From NCBI GenBank assembly GCA_021397835.1, contig JAJFZO010000742.1, positions 2,985,001-3,049,000 of the forward strand: a stretch of DNA of 64,000 nucleotides. Direction: 5' to 3'. This stretch comes from Moringa oleifera. Taxonomy: Eukaryota; Streptophyta; Magnoliopsida; Brassicales; Moringaceae. Numbering within the stretch: the stretch's first letter is position 1; each line of letters opens with the position of its first letter. Position numbers and translations under genes: made by a program. Positions 12,990-26,480 of this stretch are shown here, one piece after another. The notes beneath the pieces were generated by a model. The model saw only the letters and a list, made by a program, of their open reading frames with translations. It was not told the DNA's origin and did not search any database.

Positions 12990-13100
12990 TTTTTGTTTGT
13001 ATAACTCGTGTTACCAATCAAACCCCCAACCTTTAAAATATAATGAAACAAACCTTGAACTATAGTTTTGGACCAAAACAAACCTTTGGTCATTGGATAT
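12990..13100 (+). repeat. Fragment of the foldback (MITE-like) family
   Basis: Contains the arm pattern of the 17.2-kb element: 'ataaaatttt', a short AT block, 'gttaccaatcaaa', ~20 bp, then an 'aatgaaacaaaccttgaact' block. One arm only, decayed. Confidence 0.45.
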
Positions 13101-14740
13101 TTAATGTTGTTATCGGTAATTTATGAATAAACAAAGACAAAACAAGATTTTAAAACATCGTATGGCAAAGCAACCACTTAAATAGGTCATATACATCTTT
13201 TTCTCCATGAAATTTTAGTTTTTGAAATAGAAAACCATAATAGATAGAAAAATAAAGAGAGAGACATAAAACCAATGTTGGATGTGAGCAACTAAAGATT
13301 GAGGTCTTTACCACTTCTCTATATTTTGTTTGAAATTTTTGAATTTTGTTGTTTCTTTTAACTCATGCTTTTACTTAGCATTACCTTTACTATTTTTGAG
13401 TTTCGATTCATAGGGTTTTTCCAAATATATTTATTCTGAAAGTATCCATCAATTATTGAGCTGCAAGTAGAAAGTGAAGAAAACTTGTAGCTGAGTTTCT
13501 CTAACAGAAACTCATCTTTTTGTTTCTCTTCCTTACAAATTCTATTGAGAATCAAATCAACTATGACAAAAAATACATTGAAAAGAATGAATAAAATATT
13601 GCAATCATGTGATAGTCACAATATAACAATCAACCACTCCCAAATCAAATATTCTAATGCTACCAATCTATTAAGTGCCCACTTTAAATAAAATGAAACT
13701 AAGAAAACCATAGGAATTGATAGTTAAACTTAACTAAAATTGAAAGCTTCATCAGATTAATTTTAAAAAATAAGTAATATAGCTAGTGATGTCCAAATTT
13801 ACACTATTAAATGTAGAAATCAACATCATTCTTCAATATTGTAAGAACTTGGTTTCATTTTCTACCCAATTACTCTATTTTCTTGTCAACTAAACAAACC
13901 ACATAATTCAATACCATAATTGATCAAGAACATTACCCCACTACGATCAATGATAAACTAGCATGCAGAGATTAAGAATACATTCAATGAACTAAGAAAG
14001 AATCCATTGATTCATCATTTATAAAGAAATTGGAAGGAAAAAAAATAAACACATACTTAGCATGAAAAGTAACTAGAAGAAATGAGAAAAAGTTAGATGA
14101 GAAAGTGATTGAGAAAAAGAAAGAGCTTATGAATAATGATACTCTCTTTAGAGATATGAATGATGTGAGTCTGTGAAGAAAGCTTGGCTTATTTGCACTG
14201 CTCATTAAAATAATTATTAGATCTAAAGTCCAACCTTGCAATCTCTTTGTGGAAGATTTTTTAATTAAGAAACTGAGAGATAAAGAAAGGTAGAAAGAGG
14301 CTATGGATGATGATACTCTCCTCAGCATGACCATAGGCAAAAGTGTTATGGTTAAAAAAGAAGTTGAAGAAGTCATAATCTTGATGGGTAGGCTAAGGGC
14401 CTTTATGTTTTACAAAAACATATATTAGCTAATAGCAAATGAGTTGCCATTAGAATACATCCCTAAATCGCAGAGGACTAACATTACGATTGCGTTGTGG
14501 ACACTCTGCATAACACTAAGCAATAAATAGCATCTTGTTATAATCATAATGGATCTTTCATGAAAACCTATCTCTTAATTATGATCATAATAAGCATAAG
14601 AGCCTCTTATGGGTTCACAATATATTGTAGAATTTTCAAAGAAGAAAATTACGAGTGAGCTCCCACACTGATAACTTGCAAAATAAAATTAATGTTATAA
14701 AGACGATAATACCCTATAATTAATCATGTTTTTTAACGAT
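13100..14740. other. AT-rich intergenic DNA
   Basis: No gene recognised. A 130-codon minus-strand frame at 13,984-14,376 is low-complexity (Ser/Leu/Phe-rich), has no family resemblance and is not called. Confidence 0.5.
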
Positions 14741-14749
14741 TTTGGAGCT

Positions 14750-14860
14750 TAAGGTTCAAATTGTTTAATTAATGATAGATTAGGGTTTAGTTTGTCACTT
14801 TTTTAACGTTTGACTTTTATTTAATTTTCACTTTAACTTTTAATCTTAATAACTAATATA
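14750..14860 (+). repeat. Probable foldback-family arm fragment
   Basis: 'gatagattagggtttagttt', 'gtcactttttt' and 'gtttgact' occur in the same order and spacing as in the right arm of the 17.2-kb element. Short and diverged. Confidence 0.35.
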
Positions 14861-15369
14861 TCTAGGCAATTATTTTGAGAAAAATAGTAGTTACTGTTGG
14901 ATTTCATTTCAAAAAAATTAGAGGATTAGAATTTGTAAATTGATTTAAGGTGTTTTACATTTGATTTTTTATTTCATTTCAAAAATTCAAAGGATTAGAA
15001 TTTACAACATTAAAAAAAAAAGGAGAACTGATTTGGGACGTTTTATCTTTTTATGTTTTTAAAAGGCAAACCTCTATTTTACCCTTAGCATGTCCCAATA
15101 ATTGTTAACATTATTCAAATTAAATAAATGATGGGTTTTCAACTCGATCAAATTGATTATCAATATATTTAAGGATTATTTCAATTTTTTTAAAAAATAA
15201 AATGTACACTTTTGAGTTTTAAATAACAAGTTTTTTTTAACTATATTTGATATGTTACTTTTGATAACATAACTTTTGTAATTATCTTATATTATAAAAT
15301 CGTAACTCAAAGAGCTTTCCATGAAAACCAACAGTTTTTGGTCTCATGTGATTGGGCATTGTTTCATAA

Positions 15370-15960
15370 ATACATCATTCTGTTTACCTAAAAACTAAAA
15401 GTTAAACATATGTTATTATTTGGGTTTTCTCATGATTTGAACATATGATTATTTGATAGTTTTTAGGATTAAAAGATAAATTAAAATAAATATTAAATGT
15501 TTCAAGTAACCCGAATGGGTGGTTCAATCCACAAATTCCCTTCAATTGAAACTAAAAAATGAATATGTTCTTAGGCAATTCTCATGACATGAATATCATG
15601 TTTTACTTTGTACTTAACTCCCGCTAAAAGAGAAACCAAAGAAGGTGACATTGTTATGGAAAACTAAAATAGATGGTATTGTTTAGACATTTTTGTGACC
15701 TAAACAAGTGATTTAATATGCAACTTTTTCACATCAAAACTAAAAAATGAAACATACATTATTATTTATGCGTTTTCATCACTAAATCACTAAAACACAT
15801 AATGTAATCTACACCTTTACTAGAACCAAAAGAGAAAAAAAAACTAGAAGCAAAATTAATATTTTAGTAGATCATGTGACTTGAACACATGACTTAATCC
15901 ACCTCTCACGTATCGAAGCCAAAAACTGAAGTTTGATAAAAACTGAAAATTCAGTCCACG
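15370..15960. repeat. Degenerate tandem-like repeat region
   Basis: Recurring blocks of the type 'catgtgacttgaacacatga', then 'aatccac', then 'aaactaaaaaatgaa', then 'catatgttattatttgggtt' appear around 15,395-15,450, 15,525-15,600, 15,700-15,780 and 15,870-15,940. Unit length is irregular (~110-150 bp) and identity low. Origin unknown. Confidence 0.4.
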
Positions 15961-17208
15961 ATATCATTTAAATTAAAAGTAAAAATCAAGGAGATATTAT
16001 TTTTTTAAGCATTTTATTTGCATAAAACCCAATAAGTGAATTCGAGTAAATGACATTATTTTGATGTTTAAGCTGGTGACAAACTAAGAAATCTCGATAA
16101 AGAGAAACAAGAATTAAAAATTCTAAAATAAATTAAAAATTAAAAATTAAAATAGTTATAAAACTACTAGAAAAAAAAAAGAAAAAGAAAAAGAAAGAAG
16201 CCTTGACATTGACCATTGCAAGAGTTTGCATGCCATTAGCTTACGGGCAATATACCTATGAATGATTTCTTCCATTGTACAATACACACATACACACATA
16301 TATAAGTTCATTTAGGTAAAAAAGAATTCCAACATACAACTTTATATATTTTGTGTTTAGTTGGTTTATTATGTTCAGATAAGTATTTTATATAATTTTT
16401 TAAAGCTTAGAAAGGTATTTAGTTAAAACAAAAAACAAAGACCTCAAAATGACTTCATGGATAGCATATTATTGATTTATTTAGATCTAATCCCTTGATG
16501 GTCAATCTTATAAAAGCTCATGATTTATATAAATACATACATTCTTATTATTTAAATAATTTTTTATTTTATTTAAATAATAAAATAAAATAAGATATGA
16601 TATTATAGCATAAAAACATAATAAAAATAATATAAGATAAGATAACATTAGAAACAGTAAGTCAAACAGATGAGATAAGATAATAATAACATGGGATAAA
16701 TATTTATTTCTTATCATGTTTAGTGCTTTAGTGCCCAAACTCAATCACATAAGATAAGATGGTGACTTTTTAAATATTATATGGTCCTTAAAAAAGTTAG
16801 ATATAATATTTTTAACTATTAAAACAAAGATATTTTCTAAAACTTAAAAAGTTTGAAAATTAGAAATGTATATGCATATGTTATTTGATGTTTTTATTTA
16901 TGTATGTATATTATTGTAAAGGTTTTTTACATTTTTAGAGTTAAAATTATTATTAAATATTATATATTATATATATGCAACCATATTTCTGTCGAATACT
17001 TGTACATAACAAGTAAGTTAATAAAAAATTAAACATTAATTTATGTAATTATATATTTATGTGTGTACATATAAGCATTTACTTCTTTATTTAGTCATAT
17101 TCAAAATATTAGGAACTAGATGAAACTATCATGTAAAAAAAATAGTTAATAGATAGTTTTATAAATACAGATACACAAATAATAATAATGATACATATAT
17201 AATTATAT
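15961..17208. other. AT-rich intergenic DNA
   Basis: No gene. A cluster of 'aagataagata' type motifs lies at 16,590-16,770; it may be a further MITE remnant but ends could not be defined. Confidence 0.4.
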
Positions 17209-17216
17209 AATTTCTA

Positions 17217-17759
17217 AGGTAAAGGTCTCATAAAATTTTGATGTTTACCTCATGTTACTAATCAAATCCTCATATTCAAAAAATGATAAATCGAACCTTA
17301 ATCGATCAATTTGATCTAAATTGGACATCTGTTTAAATACTAATAAAAAATTAAAGGTATTAATTTATCAAAATGCCTAAAAAGTAATTCAAATGAATTA
17401 CTCACTCTATTTTAGTTTCTTCATCAAATTTGAATAATTTTCGATGTAAGATCTATTTTTTTGTAAATTTTTAAAATTTTTAATGATATAAATTTTAAAA
17501 AATATATTTTCAATACTCACAAAATTTTAAAATTTTTTATGACAGTAGCTAGGATATCTCTTCACATTTGTGAGAAATTTCAAGTTAAAATATGTTGCAT
17601 AAGATCTTCAATTTGAATATTTTAAATTTTTAATTTTTTTTAACAAGGTTCAATTTAACCAAGTTGATAGATTAAGGTTTCATTAGTCACTTTTTGAATA
17701 TAAAAGTTTGACTGATAATATAAAACAAGCATTAAGATTTTTTATGAAACTTTTACCCT
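17217..17759. mobile_element. Foldback/MITE-like element, copy A, with 8-bp target duplication
   Basis: 543 bp flanked by the direct repeat AATTTCTA (17,209-17,216 and 17,760-17,767). Ends read AGGTAAAGGTCTCATAAAA and, reversed, AGGGTAAAAGTTTCATAAAA. The inverted arms run about 110 bp each (17,217-17,330 against 17,650-17,759), ~70-75% alike by eye. No coding capacity. An 8-bp duplication suggests mobilisation by a hAT-type transposase; the long arms also recall Mutator-like MITEs (which make 9-11 bp). Copies B, C and D in this window share the internal sequence. Confidence 0.8.
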
Positions 17760-17767
17760 AATTTCTA

Positions 17768-19419
17768 GTATATAAACCAGTTTAAGAAAATATGGAAGAA
17801 AGAAGGTTAAAGATTCAATATTCAACTGAATTTAAACTAAAAGCCAAACCTTGATGACATAATAATTAATCAACAGTGCAAGTTGTTGTATCCTCGCTCT
17901 AGTTTTCAGGCTTTAAAGATCTGCAATAAAAAAAACCCCGAAAGATCAGGTCAGTATAACACTTTGATAAAAAATAGTTTAGATCAATAAGGTCATACCT
18001 TCTTTTATAAGCTTGAGTGTTAAAGGTTAGGTAAAAGTATTATCCTTATCCTTATCTTTAAGGATGATTTCGTGATCTTGACGCGACTTTTAGACGTGAT
18101 TGCCTTACCCTAAGCAATGAAATTCCTTTAAGTTTTTGGTGAGCTGAGGTCTAACTTAATTTAAGTGTTTGAACTCATCTTAAACTATGCAATGACTTAA
18201 CTGGGCTTTAATGACTGGACCCAATTGCTAGCTTTTGTTTCTAGTTAGGCTAAGTTGAGCTAAGGATGAGTATCTGTAGACCATAAATGACTACAAGTAA
18301 ACATAAAAATTAATATAATCATAAATGTATGAAATAAGAATTATTAAATAAAGTCAAAAAAATTAAAAAAAAAGATGCATATGTAGATATAACTAGGATT
18401 ATGGTAGAAATAAATCTACATGTATAATCACCACAAATACCTTGATTAACAATAAACCTAAATCAAAGTTAAAGATATTGTTAGTTTCAAAATCGTACGA
18501 TAACATAACTCCTTATAATTTTACAGTATATTTTTAAATATATTAAAATTAAAAATCTTATATATTAGTTTTCGTTAATAAAATTCAAAATTGAAATGTA
18601 AAAATAGCTTCCAAAATAAAAAAAAGTTTATCACAGTCATTAATTAAGATCTTTAATTCAGTCAACTTTGAACCTTTTGATTTCAAAGTATTCATAACTT
18701 TTGAAAGTCTGTCTCAAAAATAATATATTAATTAATAAAATGATATGAAACAATATTAATTTTAAGAACTAAACCAATCATATATAGTCTAAGTACTTTT
18801 AGAAGCAAGTTGTCTCCTTAGAATATTTTGTTTTCTATAATTAATTAAAAAGAATAAAATATTAAGACCTTTGAAAAACAAATAAATAAAATTATATAAA
18901 AACAACCATTTTTTAAATCTTTACTACTTTAAAAAGTTGAGTTTAGCATTGGGACCCAACAATCCTTTTCGAAATTCTCAAACAAAAAGAGACACATCTA
19001 AGTTGGGTGCCCGAATCAAATTAAGGACGTGTGGGAGAAGATATTATAAAATTGCTTTTCATAATAACTTGAAATTATTAAATATTTTATTCTAAAGATA
19101 TATTAATTTAGAATGTTTCAACTTGCTAAATCTGTCCGTTGACTATTGCTTATCATTGCTTGGCACTGACATACAATTAATAAAATAGAAATGAATACAA
19201 ATATTTTATAATTATAATTATAAGATTAGTTCGTCCCAATAATCAAGGTGGGCTCAAAGTAAACTATAATTATACCACCATGCATAATTTACAAAAAATT
19301 TAAAATACTTTTTCATAAAAGTTATTATTTTTAATACATAAATATTAAAATAAATATCAAAATTTTTTTGAACTTGTGGGATTTTTAATTTGAATCTTGA
19401 AGTATAATTAATTCAATCA
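17768..19419. other. AT-rich intergenic DNA
   Basis: No gene or clear element recognised. Confidence 0.5.
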
Positions 19420-19740
19420 TTTTTGAATGTCTTAGATTATTTTAAATAATTATAAAAAATTAATTATTTTTTGTTGATGAAATATCTAAAAATGATAAAA
19501 ATAACATTCTATTTCAAAGTAAATTTGAATAATTTTTAACTCATGAATTATTTTAATAATATGAAATTAAAAATATATATATCTTTAGTATTCAAATATT
19601 TGTGATAATAGTTTGAATAATTATTACGAAAAAACTTCAAGTCAAATTTTTTTGTATAAAATTTTAATTGTAATATTTTTAATTTTAAAAATTTCAACAA
19701 AATTTAAGTTGAATTAAATTAAAATAGTAAGAATATAATT
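19420..19740. repeat. Foldback family, decayed partial copy E
   Basis: Contains 'aaatttgaataatttttaac' and the internal block with 'gtgataatagtttgaata' followed by 'aaacttcaagtcaaattttt' and 'gtataaaatttt', in the order seen in copies A-D. Ends not recognisable. Confidence 0.5.
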
Positions 19741-19939
19741 AAATTTATTTACATTTTATAATTTAAATTAAAAATAAATATAATTTAAAGTGTCTTTTTA
19801 TATTTTACCTTTCTATATATAAAGACAATATCTAATAATTAAAGGATATGGCATATAAAGTCTCTTTCACCCACATTTACATTCAAAGAGGAAAACAATT
19901 GAAGTGAATGAATTTTTAAATAAAACCTAAAATAGAAAA

Positions 19940-20330
19940 AGAAAGATATTCATGAAGTGAGTGAAATTTCCAAAATAAAACAAGTGGTTTGATATGTATC
20001 AATAAGACCACGAAAAAGGAAATCTCTTTTTGAAAGAAAAACTAAAAAAAAAAAGAAGAAAGAATGATACATTTGCATAATGTGAGATTTCAAAATAGAA
20101 CAAATAAATCATATATATCAAGTAAGACTAAAAAGGAAAAAAGAAAAGAAAGGTTTCACCATAATGTGAGAGAATTTTCAAAAAATAAAAATAAAATTGG
20201 TGTCATCTCTATATATAGATAAGACCCAAAAAAGGAAAAATTTTCAAAAAAATTAAAGAAAAACTATATTTCTATAATATGAGACAAATTTTTGAAATAA
20301 ATAAAAATATGTCATATATGTCATATTAAA
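19940..20330. repeat. Four degenerate ~105-120 bp tandem units
   Basis: Each unit has 'cataatgtgaga', then 'atttcaaaata', then 'atcatatatatc', then 'taagac' and 'aaaaaggaaa'. Units begin near 19,950, 20,070, 20,155 and 20,270. A-rich, no coding capacity. Confidence 0.55.
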
Positions 20331-21844
20331 TGATTTTCAAAGAGTAATTTTTATAGTGGCACAAAATATCATGTGTATGATTGAGCATGATATTTGATAC
20401 CTTTTTAAGGTTTGTTTAGTGGTGGTACTTGTACTTGTCATAATTAATTGAGTTTATAAAGAAATATGATTTTTATAAAAACATTAAATATATTTTTTTT
20501 ATAAAAATATATAATTACCGTATTGAAGTATGTCAATCTTTATTAATATTTTGAGAGAATCGTGATCCTGTATTGATTTAAGTAATGTCATAACAACACA
20601 TAATAATTTAATAAAATAAATTATTAGGATTCATTTTATTTTTATATTATCATAATAAATTATAAAAATACTTGTTATCTTTTTATTAAAAAACTCAATA
20701 TAAATTATATCAATAAAAAATCTTAATATATTTGAAAATAAAATTTAACATAAAAAATTGAAAAAAAATTAAATGCTAGTGTTTAATTGATTTTATATCC
20801 TTAGATCATGGAGATATATGTGTCTATTTGTTCAATGCTTCTTAATGTACATATTTAACAATGTTTTTAAATATTGAATTGAATGACAAAGAGAATTAAA
20901 AGTTAAGATTTTATTTTTACATTAAATTGGGGGTTGAACTGTTATGATGTAATAGATAATTTGTGTATAAATAATTAAGTATATGATATTAAAATCATGA
21001 TTATGATCTTATAAATAAGAATTTATTAAATAAAATTTATGAGTCATATAATAAATACAAAAATATAATTAAGATATACATGTTAATGATGAAAACAAAA
21101 TTTTATACATGATATCTAGATTAAAGGATTGACTGACTCAAATTAAAATTAAAATTGAAATGAACATTGAGAAATTAAATAGAAAAAGAAAGTTTCAAGG
21201 AAGAAAAGCTAAATGGTAAGAAAAACAAACCTGAGATTAGAAGTTATGTACGATGAATAAGAGGCTGGTGTGCCAAGACAAAGAAGGTTACATTTTAAGA
21301 GAATAAAATGTAGAGAAAGAAACCTATGGGGTTTAGATGCAACAACAGATATGCTAAGAGGATGCAAAAGGATGACATCATTGAGAAAATAGTGTAGTTT
21401 GAACCCTAAATGAATGGTTTTCATTTTGGTATTTTCCTTTTAATTTTTTTTATAACTATGCCATTCCTAATAACACGAAATCATATTAAGAGGTTAAAAA
21501 AAAATCATAATTGATTCAGTTATAAAATCAAATCAATTCATTGCCTGTGTTTTGACTTTTTTTAATTTAATTATAATATGATTTTGAAACACTAAGTACT
21601 TGTTGCTTATGTTGTTATCATTTATATTTTAATTTCATATATTTCATTGTCATCATCGATATATAATTATCATAATCATAATTAAATGTTTTTAGTATAT
21701 TTTTTCCTTAATTCCTTTTTATTAACCCTTCCCTCGTGTCTATTAATTGTATACATAATGTTTGTGTTTTCAAACCGCTATATGAATCATTTATTTCAAC
21801 AAATAAAACTCTATGAGTTAAACTTAAATAGAAAATTATGTGGA

Positions 21845-21880
<36 letters not shown>

Positions 21881-24040
21881 TCACATAATTTTAATTGTAC
21901 TTTGATGTATAAAAAATATTTTATTTAATTTTTAAAATAATTTTAACATTTTTTTTGCTTATATACAAGAAAAAAAGCTTTTGATGTTTTATAATGATCT
22001 TAAAAGATGTAATTTAACAAACACAAACAAGTATAATAAAAGATGAAAATAAAATGGGTGATGTTATTGAATAATTATGTTTGGTAAATAAAAAAGTTGC
22101 TGTTAGTTGAAGTTACAATGTCTTGCTAAAGAGGAAAGATGAATAACTACATAAAATTTTCTTTTAATTTCTTTCGTAAGTAAGTGAAGGAATTTTGACA
22201 ATGTAATGTTGAAAAATTAAATAAAAGCTTTATCGAAAACATATTTGAAATCTTCGATTTGTGCTACTTTAACATTCTCGAAGATAATGTTTTCTATTAT
22301 TCAATGGCTAATTACACACTAGTATTTGACACTTTTGTTGCTAGTCATTTTGTTCTTGCTGCAATAGTATAATTGATAATATGAGTAAAGGTTGTAGGCT
22401 ACAATTGTATTAAATCTCATGCTATAATGATAGTCATTTTATGTATTATTAAGCAAAACTCTTTAGTAATAGATAGTTTTTTCATCTGTTTTGGTAATGT
22501 TGAACAACTTATACTAAGTAATGATTACTTACATTGGTTGGTTTTAAAAAAAAAAATTATAGACAAATATCTTTGTCAATAATTGTGCAAATATATCATA
22601 GATATCTACTTTTATTTATTTAATTTTTGTGCTTTTTTCACGTAAAGTATTTGTTACATTATAGATTATGATATAGGAGACATAATTTACCATCCAATCA
22701 GATCAAGCTGTGTAATTAAATTAGATAATAATGATATAAAAAACTTAAATTACGATGTGCGCCCATCAGCTCAACCCGAAAAATCAAGAGTATGTGACAC
22801 TAATTCAACAAGTGAAGTTTTAGTTTACTTTAGATTTGACAGGACACATTACCCAAACTAGCTCCCCTAGATTATTTCCATGAAATCTCACCACATCCAT
22901 TTATAAAATAAGAAACTGTAAATCAAGAAAATGTTCTAATAGAGCCAGAATCACTTACCACAATACTTATAAGAGGTGTAGCTATCATCCACGTCACTAT
23001 CTGAGTGTCCCTTTGGGAATTGTTACTAATTTAAATGTTGAAATTTCCCTTTTATTTATAGGTTTGAGAGCTGATGACCTTTTAAAAAAAATCCGATCAA
23101 CTCTTGAGTAACATAATTTGAAATCATTTGTGACAACCAAATGAAAAGTTATGGCTTCTCGATAGGAGACATCCACTAGAATTGGAAATAGATGAACTTC
23201 TTAATTTATTATTATTGCCCAAGGATCCAAAGAATAACACTTCAAAGTGCAGAGCCTTTTGGAAAAAATCTCCTTTTATTAAGTAGGTTCTCACCTTATA
23301 AATCCTTTAAATAACAATTTGCATAGCATTGCAAGTGGTTCAAAACGTACTAAAAAAAGTTCAAAGAGATGTGCAAAATCATAACTGAACAACTACAAAT
23401 AATCCTTATCTTAGAGGATCCTTGCACCCAAGTGAAAATCACCATAAAGGCTAAGAGGAATCTTTTGCACCAATTCATGTCTTGCGTGATGTCACACTCC
23501 ATTAAATCCCCTATAAAGTGAAGTAGTTCAAGAAGAACCACAACATGAAAGACTTGAATGAGTCTAAGGTCTTCCTTAACTAACCCAACAGCATGTCTAC
23601 GCCCCTGGAACTAAGGGCATTGATTGCTCATCTTGAGCTATTTCTCTATTCCATTTTCCCTTACTAAATCTAGGCCAACTAGATGCAATGTTCCTATTGA
23701 GAAAAGTAAACAAGCTTAAGGATAAGGTTGAATGAATAATGAACTAATGACCTTAAGATCTCCACAAAAAGATCGAGGTAGAACCCTTATTCTTGATAGT
23801 AATAATGAAAAAAGCAGTCCTTAAGACACCAAGCAAAATATAAAGCTATAATAAGATCTCAGATTCCTCATGTATGTTAAAAGATTTAAAGGTGCCTTGT
23901 TACAAAAAGTTTCTAATGCCATCATTATAAGTTGTTTCCTATAACATTTACAAGTGATATACTAAGTTGGTACCACTCTTTAAAACTAGATACCATTACA
24001 TCATTCCACGATTTTTTTAGTCAGCTTACATCTTGTTTCT
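20331..24040. other. AT-rich intergenic DNA with an AT microsatellite
   Basis: No host gene seen. From ~22.9 kb the composition becomes less AT-rich, probably the leading part (LTR/leader) of the gypsy relic that follows, but no LTR boundary could be fixed. Confidence 0.4.
21847..21878. repeat. (AT)16 microsatellite
   Basis: Uninterrupted AT dinucleotide run. Confidence 0.95.
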
Positions 24041-24048
24041 CAAGTAAA

Positions 24049-24225
24049 GTCAAAGCTTAAAAGAAAACTTAGATAACCTTTACGCTCTTAGGCAAGAAAT
24101 AAAGGACGGACTACGAGATGACGTGGAAAGGTTCATTTTGAAGGCTTAACAAATAAGTGATATGCCAAATGAAGTCATTATTTTTGCTATGGTTGAGGGA
24201 TTACAACCCTTGACATTTTTACCAA
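24049..24225 (+). pseudogene. gypsy gag fragment
   Basis: Translation contains SLKENLDNLYALRQ, then GLRDDVERFILKA, a stop, and MPNEVIIFAMVEGLQPLTF. This matches the plant gypsy gag pattern (SLFxLRQ..ESLRDYVxRF..A.., then a conserved AxxxGLxP motif). One in-frame stop in 55 codons; broken further on. Confidence 0.6.
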
Positions 24226-25477
24226 TCTTTATTTTCTAATTGTTGTAAGATGTATGCGACTTTCCTATATTGCGTTAAGAAACTAGCACAGTTAGAGGAA
24301 GTCATTAAGAAAAAGGCAAGTGAAGGTGGCATTATTATAAGCTTTTGTGTAAAGAGGACAATAACAATAATCTAATGATCCTTTTAAATAGACCACAAAT
24401 AAAGATAACAAAAAGAAAAATAGGTGACAATGAAGATTGGCTAAAGAATAAGACAAAAGAATATAACCATATATCTCCTTGAATACCAATAAGTGTTAAA
24501 TTCTCGTGGAGGCCAAGGACCAATGACTCATTTGTTAGCCTAGACCAATGGGAACTCGAGCTAAGCTAAAAGAAAAGTTAATAAATTTTAGACTTCATCA
24601 AGAGTATGGTCATTATACAAAAAATGTGTATAACTAAAAGAAAAAATAGAAATAGTAATAAGAAATGGGCATTTTATGGGGGTCTATGTTGAGGGAACAT
24701 CGGCAAAGAAAGACTAATTCATAATGTTAGCTAAGAGAAAGGAACCCCTATAAGGGAAAATGTTAAAATAGAGAAGAAGTAAGGCCATGGGAGAAAATAA
24801 GAAGGCAAAACTAAGAAAATGAGCTAGCCTAATGGACAAAGACCTAACTTGAAGCTTAACCGATAGTATGTAAGGTAATGCAAGTAAAAGAAGTTAACAT
24901 GATATTTTAAGGTTTGGACTTCCAAACCAGTGGCCTTTTTAAAGCATAAGTTACAACCAAACTTTGAGAAAATTCAAACTTCAGAAACAGACAACGAATA
25001 TAAAGAACAACTTCCCTAAAGAAGATAACGCCAATATAATCGCAGCACATAATAATGCTTTTATGATCTTCCATTATTAGATAGTTATGAAATGAGAATA
25101 ATTCTAGTCAATAATGGGAGCTTGTTATTTTATGACGCCTTCATTAAGACAAGAAGCACCAAGGAAGAATTTTGACTACGCTCCTTAATACTATATCACT
25201 TTACTGAGGAAGCAGTTCCAATTGAGGGAATAATTATATTATCAGTCAAAGCAGAATCTAAGCCCAACCTTGTTACCAAGAAGATTACTTTTCTGATTGA
25301 GAATAAGCCTTCTACCTATAATCATCTGTTTAGTAGACCAATCTTGATTGTCTTTCAAGTTATTACATTTATATGTAGTTCGATAATGTGTTTTCCACTT
25401 CCAATGGGGTGGGATAAGTCTTAAGAGAATAAAAGATAGCCAAGACTTGCTGTAACTAGAGGATATGAATCTTAGAA

Positions 25478-25870
25478 AAATTTATTAGCCAAATTGGCTT
25501 GCCAATATAGTTATGGTCAAGAAGACAAATGGAAAATGAAGGACATGTATTGATTTCATAAACTTGAACAAACCTGTTCGAAGGATTCCTATTCCTTATT
25601 GATAATTAATCAATTGGTCATAACATAGTCGAGCACCAATTATTGAGTTTTATGGATGCCTTTTCAGAATACAACCAGATACTAATGACAATGATATATT
25701 AAGAAAAAACTGATTTGTTATTGACCAAGATACTTTTTTTATACTATTATGCCCTTTGGTTTGAAAATTAAAGCTACCTATCAAAGATTAGATACCAAAT
25801 TGTTTAAAAAATAGATTGAAAATAACATGGAGATTGACATGGATGACATGATGGTAAGACCTAAGCTTGG
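25478..25870 (+). pseudogene. gypsy reverse transcriptase fragment
   Basis: Recognisable blocks in shifting frames: NWLANIVMVKKTNGK (RT entry), a CIDFINLN-like block, FMDAFSEYNQILM (family: FxDAFSGYNQI), MPFGLKIKATYQRLDTKLF (family: MPFGLKNAGATYQRL) and MEIDMDDMMV (catalytic block, family YIDDMLV; here Tyr/Ile changed to Asp/Met). Stops and frameshifts between the blocks. Non-functional. Confidence 0.8.
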
Positions 25871-26480
25871 GAAATGAAATAACATTTGGGTTACTAACGT
25901 AGTACAAGATGAAGGTCAACCTAGCTAGTTATGTCTTCAAGATAGTATTAGGTAAATTTCTATGTTAGATCATCTCACAAGACTAGAAGCTCAAAATCAT
26001 GCCAAACATGCAACCCTTAAAGATTGTTAAAGAGGTCCAACACTTTACAAAACACCTAATAAGGTCTACACTTATTCATATCCAAATCTACTAAGAAAAA
26101 TCTCATTCTTCAAAATACTAAGACCAACCAAGGACTTCAAATAGACTTCTAAATGTCAGCATGCTTTTAAATAAAAAAGAATTTACCTCACCGTACCTTA
26201 TTTCTCCCTGTATGTTTACTTAGTAGTATTAAAGTAGAAAATTAGCACCATGTTGATCTAAGAAAAAGTAATGGTATGCAAAATTAGTTCAGTACACTAA
26301 ATAAATGCTCAAAGGGCTTAAAACATAGCCAATGACAAGAAAAAAAAATAATTTATCCTTTTTGTTTTTGCCAAACAACTTTAAACATATTACCTATTGC
26401 ATAAAATCGTGGTAGTTACTAATCTCCCATTTAGGTAGATATTACATAACTCTAACACATTAAGAAAACTAATCAAATGG

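Noticed and set aside
13984..14376. 130-codon minus-strand frame
   Set aside because: Low-complexity Ser/Leu/Phe text in repeat-rich DNA, no motif, no promoter or splice context.
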